Shown here: piece by piece, positions 6,517 through 7,535 of the stretch
Layout: every line of letters starts with the position of its first letter
Position numbering within the stretch: the first letter of the stretch is position 1
NCBI GenBank assembly: GCA_017646185.1
Contig: JAGCNA010000335.1
Span: forward strand, 1 to 7,535
DNA: 7,535 bases
Direction: 5' to 3'
Source of the DNA: Clostridia bacterium
Lineage (GTDB): Bacteria > Bacillota > Clostridia > Oscillospirales > CAG-382
Position numbers and translations under genes: made by a program
The notes under the pieces: model-generated
Told to the model about the DNA's origin: nothing
What the model saw: the letters and a program-made list of their open reading frames with translations, nothing else
Database searches by the model: none

Positions 6517-6545
6517 ATATTAGCATAAAGCAGGCCCGATGTCAA
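6517..6545 (-). promoter_or_regulatory. Sigma-A promoter of the small membrane protein / VanW unit
   Basis: On the minus strand a perfect -35 TTGACA (6540-6545), a 17-base spacer and a -10 TAATAT (6517-6522) lie just after the upstream terminator. The expected start is near 6510, giving about 27 bases of leader containing the ribosome site. Confidence 0.8.
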
Positions 6546-6554
6546 GAGATGCGG

Positions 6555-6585
6555 AAAAAGACCTTGATAACATCAAGGTCTTTTT
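6555..6585 (-). terminator. Intrinsic terminator of the transglutaminase-like gene
   Basis: A perfect 14-bp stem, arms 6555-6568 and 6572-6585 (AAAAAGACCTTGAT and its complement), has a 3-base loop and starts 7 bases after the TAG stop. A-tract and T-tract flank it, so it could work in both directions; only the minus-strand gene needs it here. Confidence 0.92.
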
Positions 6586-6592
6586 ATGTTTA

Positions 6593-7535
6593 CTATTTGC
6601 CGAAATAATTTTCGTAGCTGTATTTTGTGCCGTTGCAGGAGGGAGTTTTCCAGTACATATCCAATACGGCGTGTTTTTTTGCCTGCATCTGAACGGTGGT
6701 GAGATTAAAATATTCGTGGCGGGTTTCACCGGGTTTTCCGTTTGTGGGATCATCAAAGGTGACATCGCACATATACCATTCACCGTCAAGGCGTACTGCG
6801 CTCCATTTATGGTTTTCGCCGTTACCCGTGCCCACTACCTCCACGCAGTTTATACCTACCATAAAGCAAAGGGTGTGGAACGCTTCCGCATAGGATTCAC
6901 ATACGCCGGTGTGGTTGATAATTACACCGTATGCGCTCCAAGGGTCGGGTGCGGTGCCATCCCATACGGCTCCCTGCTTATAGCTTGAATCTATAAGGAT
7001 ACGGTCGTATATAAGCTTTTCTTTAACAACGTCGGGCGCATCTGCGGGGATAGTGCTTACGATACGCTGAATCTCTGCATCAAAGCGGGCTTTCTTTGCA
7101 AGAATGCTTTGTTTGAGTTCGGGGGTCATACTGCCGTAATCAAGACCGCAGTTGGCGGTTCCATCGGAATAAGTGAACAGCAGGCTGTCCTTACCCGTGC
7201 CGTATTCAACCCCTATCTGGACACCCAGATAGAAAAGCTCCGGATTATCTGCGGCATAAATATAGAAAATGTAATAATTGTTGTTTTCCGTAAGCGACGT
7301 ATCCAGACACACCTTTTCTTCAAGAGCTTTTACGGCTGCGTCTATTTTGCGGTACCATTCCTTTTGCTGGGCGTTAAGAATGGAATATAAATATCTGTCG
7401 GTGTTTTTAAGTGCAGTGTGCTTTTGTCCCGTGGTGTAACCGTATTCGGGCTTTTCTTCGGGTTTGCTTTCCTCGGGTTTGCTCTCCTCGGGTTTGCTCT
7501 CCTCGGGCTTGCTTTCCTCGGGCTTGCTCTCCTCG
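6593..7535 (-). CDS. Transglutaminase-like (papain-fold) secreted protein, N-terminus beyond window
   Basis: The frame is open from the window edge; 313 residues are visible. A GTG at 7310-7312 is internal, because the frame continues upstream without a stop into an EESKP array, so no start lies in the window. Visible residues 1-29 are the low-complexity linker. A helical segment containing DRYLYSILNAQQKEWYRKID follows, then the transglutaminase-like core. The catalytic triad is apparent: Cys212 in GVCESYAEAFHTL, His242 in ENHKWSAV and Asp257 in CDVTFDDP. By family these domains are cysteine proteases, transamidases or non-catalytic binding modules. The intact triad suggests activity, but the substrate is unknown. 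A Pro/Glu/Lys/Ser linker before such a domain is typical of Gram-positive lipoproteins or secreted proteins, so an export signal probably lies upstream (inference). It is transcribed separately from the next unit, with a strong terminator after its stop. Confidence 0.9.
   Translation of the reverse strand, partial: EESKPEESKPEESKPEESKPEESKPEEKPEYGYTTGQKHTALKNTDRYLYSILNAQQKEWYRKIDAAVKALEEKVCLDTSLTENNNYYIFYIYAADNPELFYLGVQIGVEYGTGKDSLLFTYSDGTANCGLDYGSMTPELKQSILAKKARFDAEIQRIVSTIPADAPDVVKEKLIYDRILIDSSYKQGAVWDGTAPDPWSAYGVIINHTGVCESYAEAFHTLCFMVGINCVEVVGTGNGENHKWSAVRLDGEWYMCDVTFDDPTNGKPGETRHEYFNLTTVQMQAKKHAVLDMYWKTPSCNGTKYSYENYFGK
7460..7535 (-). repeat. Tandem 15-bp repeat encoding EESKP pentapeptides, running off the window
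   Basis: Five consecutive in-frame copies of Glu-Glu-Ser-Lys-Pro are visible, followed by a shortened EEKP at 7448-7459. Copies differ only at synonymous third positions (GAG/GAA, AAG/AAA), so the array is young or kept uniform. It continues beyond the edge, so the copy number is a minimum. Confidence 0.95.

Noticed and set aside
6483..6545. A 21-residue N-terminal extension of the small membrane protein
   Set aside because: Its start codon falls inside the -35 of a good promoter, upstream of the expected transcript start, while the ATG at 6480-6482 has a strong ribosome site.
7310..7312. GTG as the start of the transglutaminase-like protein
   Set aside because: The frame continues open upstream through 74 more codons, including the EESKP array, to the window edge; the GTG codes for an internal valine.

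Overview
The window is gene-dense, and every convincing gene lies on the minus strand, so transcription runs from high to low coordinates. A moderately low-GC genome, strong AG-rich ribosome sites, sigma-A-type promoters with 17-18 bp spacers, a VanW-family protein and an MMPL transporter paired with a Leu/Gly-heptad exported protein all point to a Gram-positive anaerobe of the Clostridia, probably a gut Oscillospiraceae-like or related lineage. That placement is inference from style and gene content; there is no rRNA or marker gene to confirm it.

Layout in transcription order, as four neatly separated units. (1) 7535-6593: the 3' part of a secreted or lipoprotein transglutaminase-like protein. 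Its visible N-terminal end is an EESKP pentapeptide array running off the window, and it ends at a perfect hairpin terminator (6555-6585). (2) A good promoter (6517-6545) drives a small single-pass membrane protein (6482-6213), followed 65 bases later by a VanW-family protein (6147-5308); a terminator lies at 5265-5295. (3) A near-consensus promoter (5209-5237) drives a 688-residue MMPL/RND-type transporter (5148-3082). Its stop overlaps by 4 bases the start of a 685-residue exported protein (3085-1028) carrying two Leu-x-x-Gly heptad blocks around a helical insert with two kinds of internal tandem repeat; a 12-bp hairpin terminator follows at 985-1015. (4) An extended -10 promoter (957-986), whose -35 touches that terminator, drives metF (927-49). 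One base after metF, a second start opens what looks like metH or another homocysteine methyltransferase, of which only 15 codons are inside the window.

How they work together: unit 4 is the folate branch of methionine synthesis (5,10-methylene-THF to 5-methyl-THF, then methyl transfer to homocysteine). Unit 3 looks like a dedicated envelope transporter with an extracytoplasmic partner. Units 1 and 2 also look envelope-associated, but their substrates cannot be read from sequence. The most interesting part is the transporter/heptad-protein pair: translationally coupled, with an unusual symmetric repeat architecture in the partner and no assigned function that I know of. There is no gene-free stretch over 300 bases, and I see no tRNA, rRNA, CRISPR array, insertion sequence or riboswitch.
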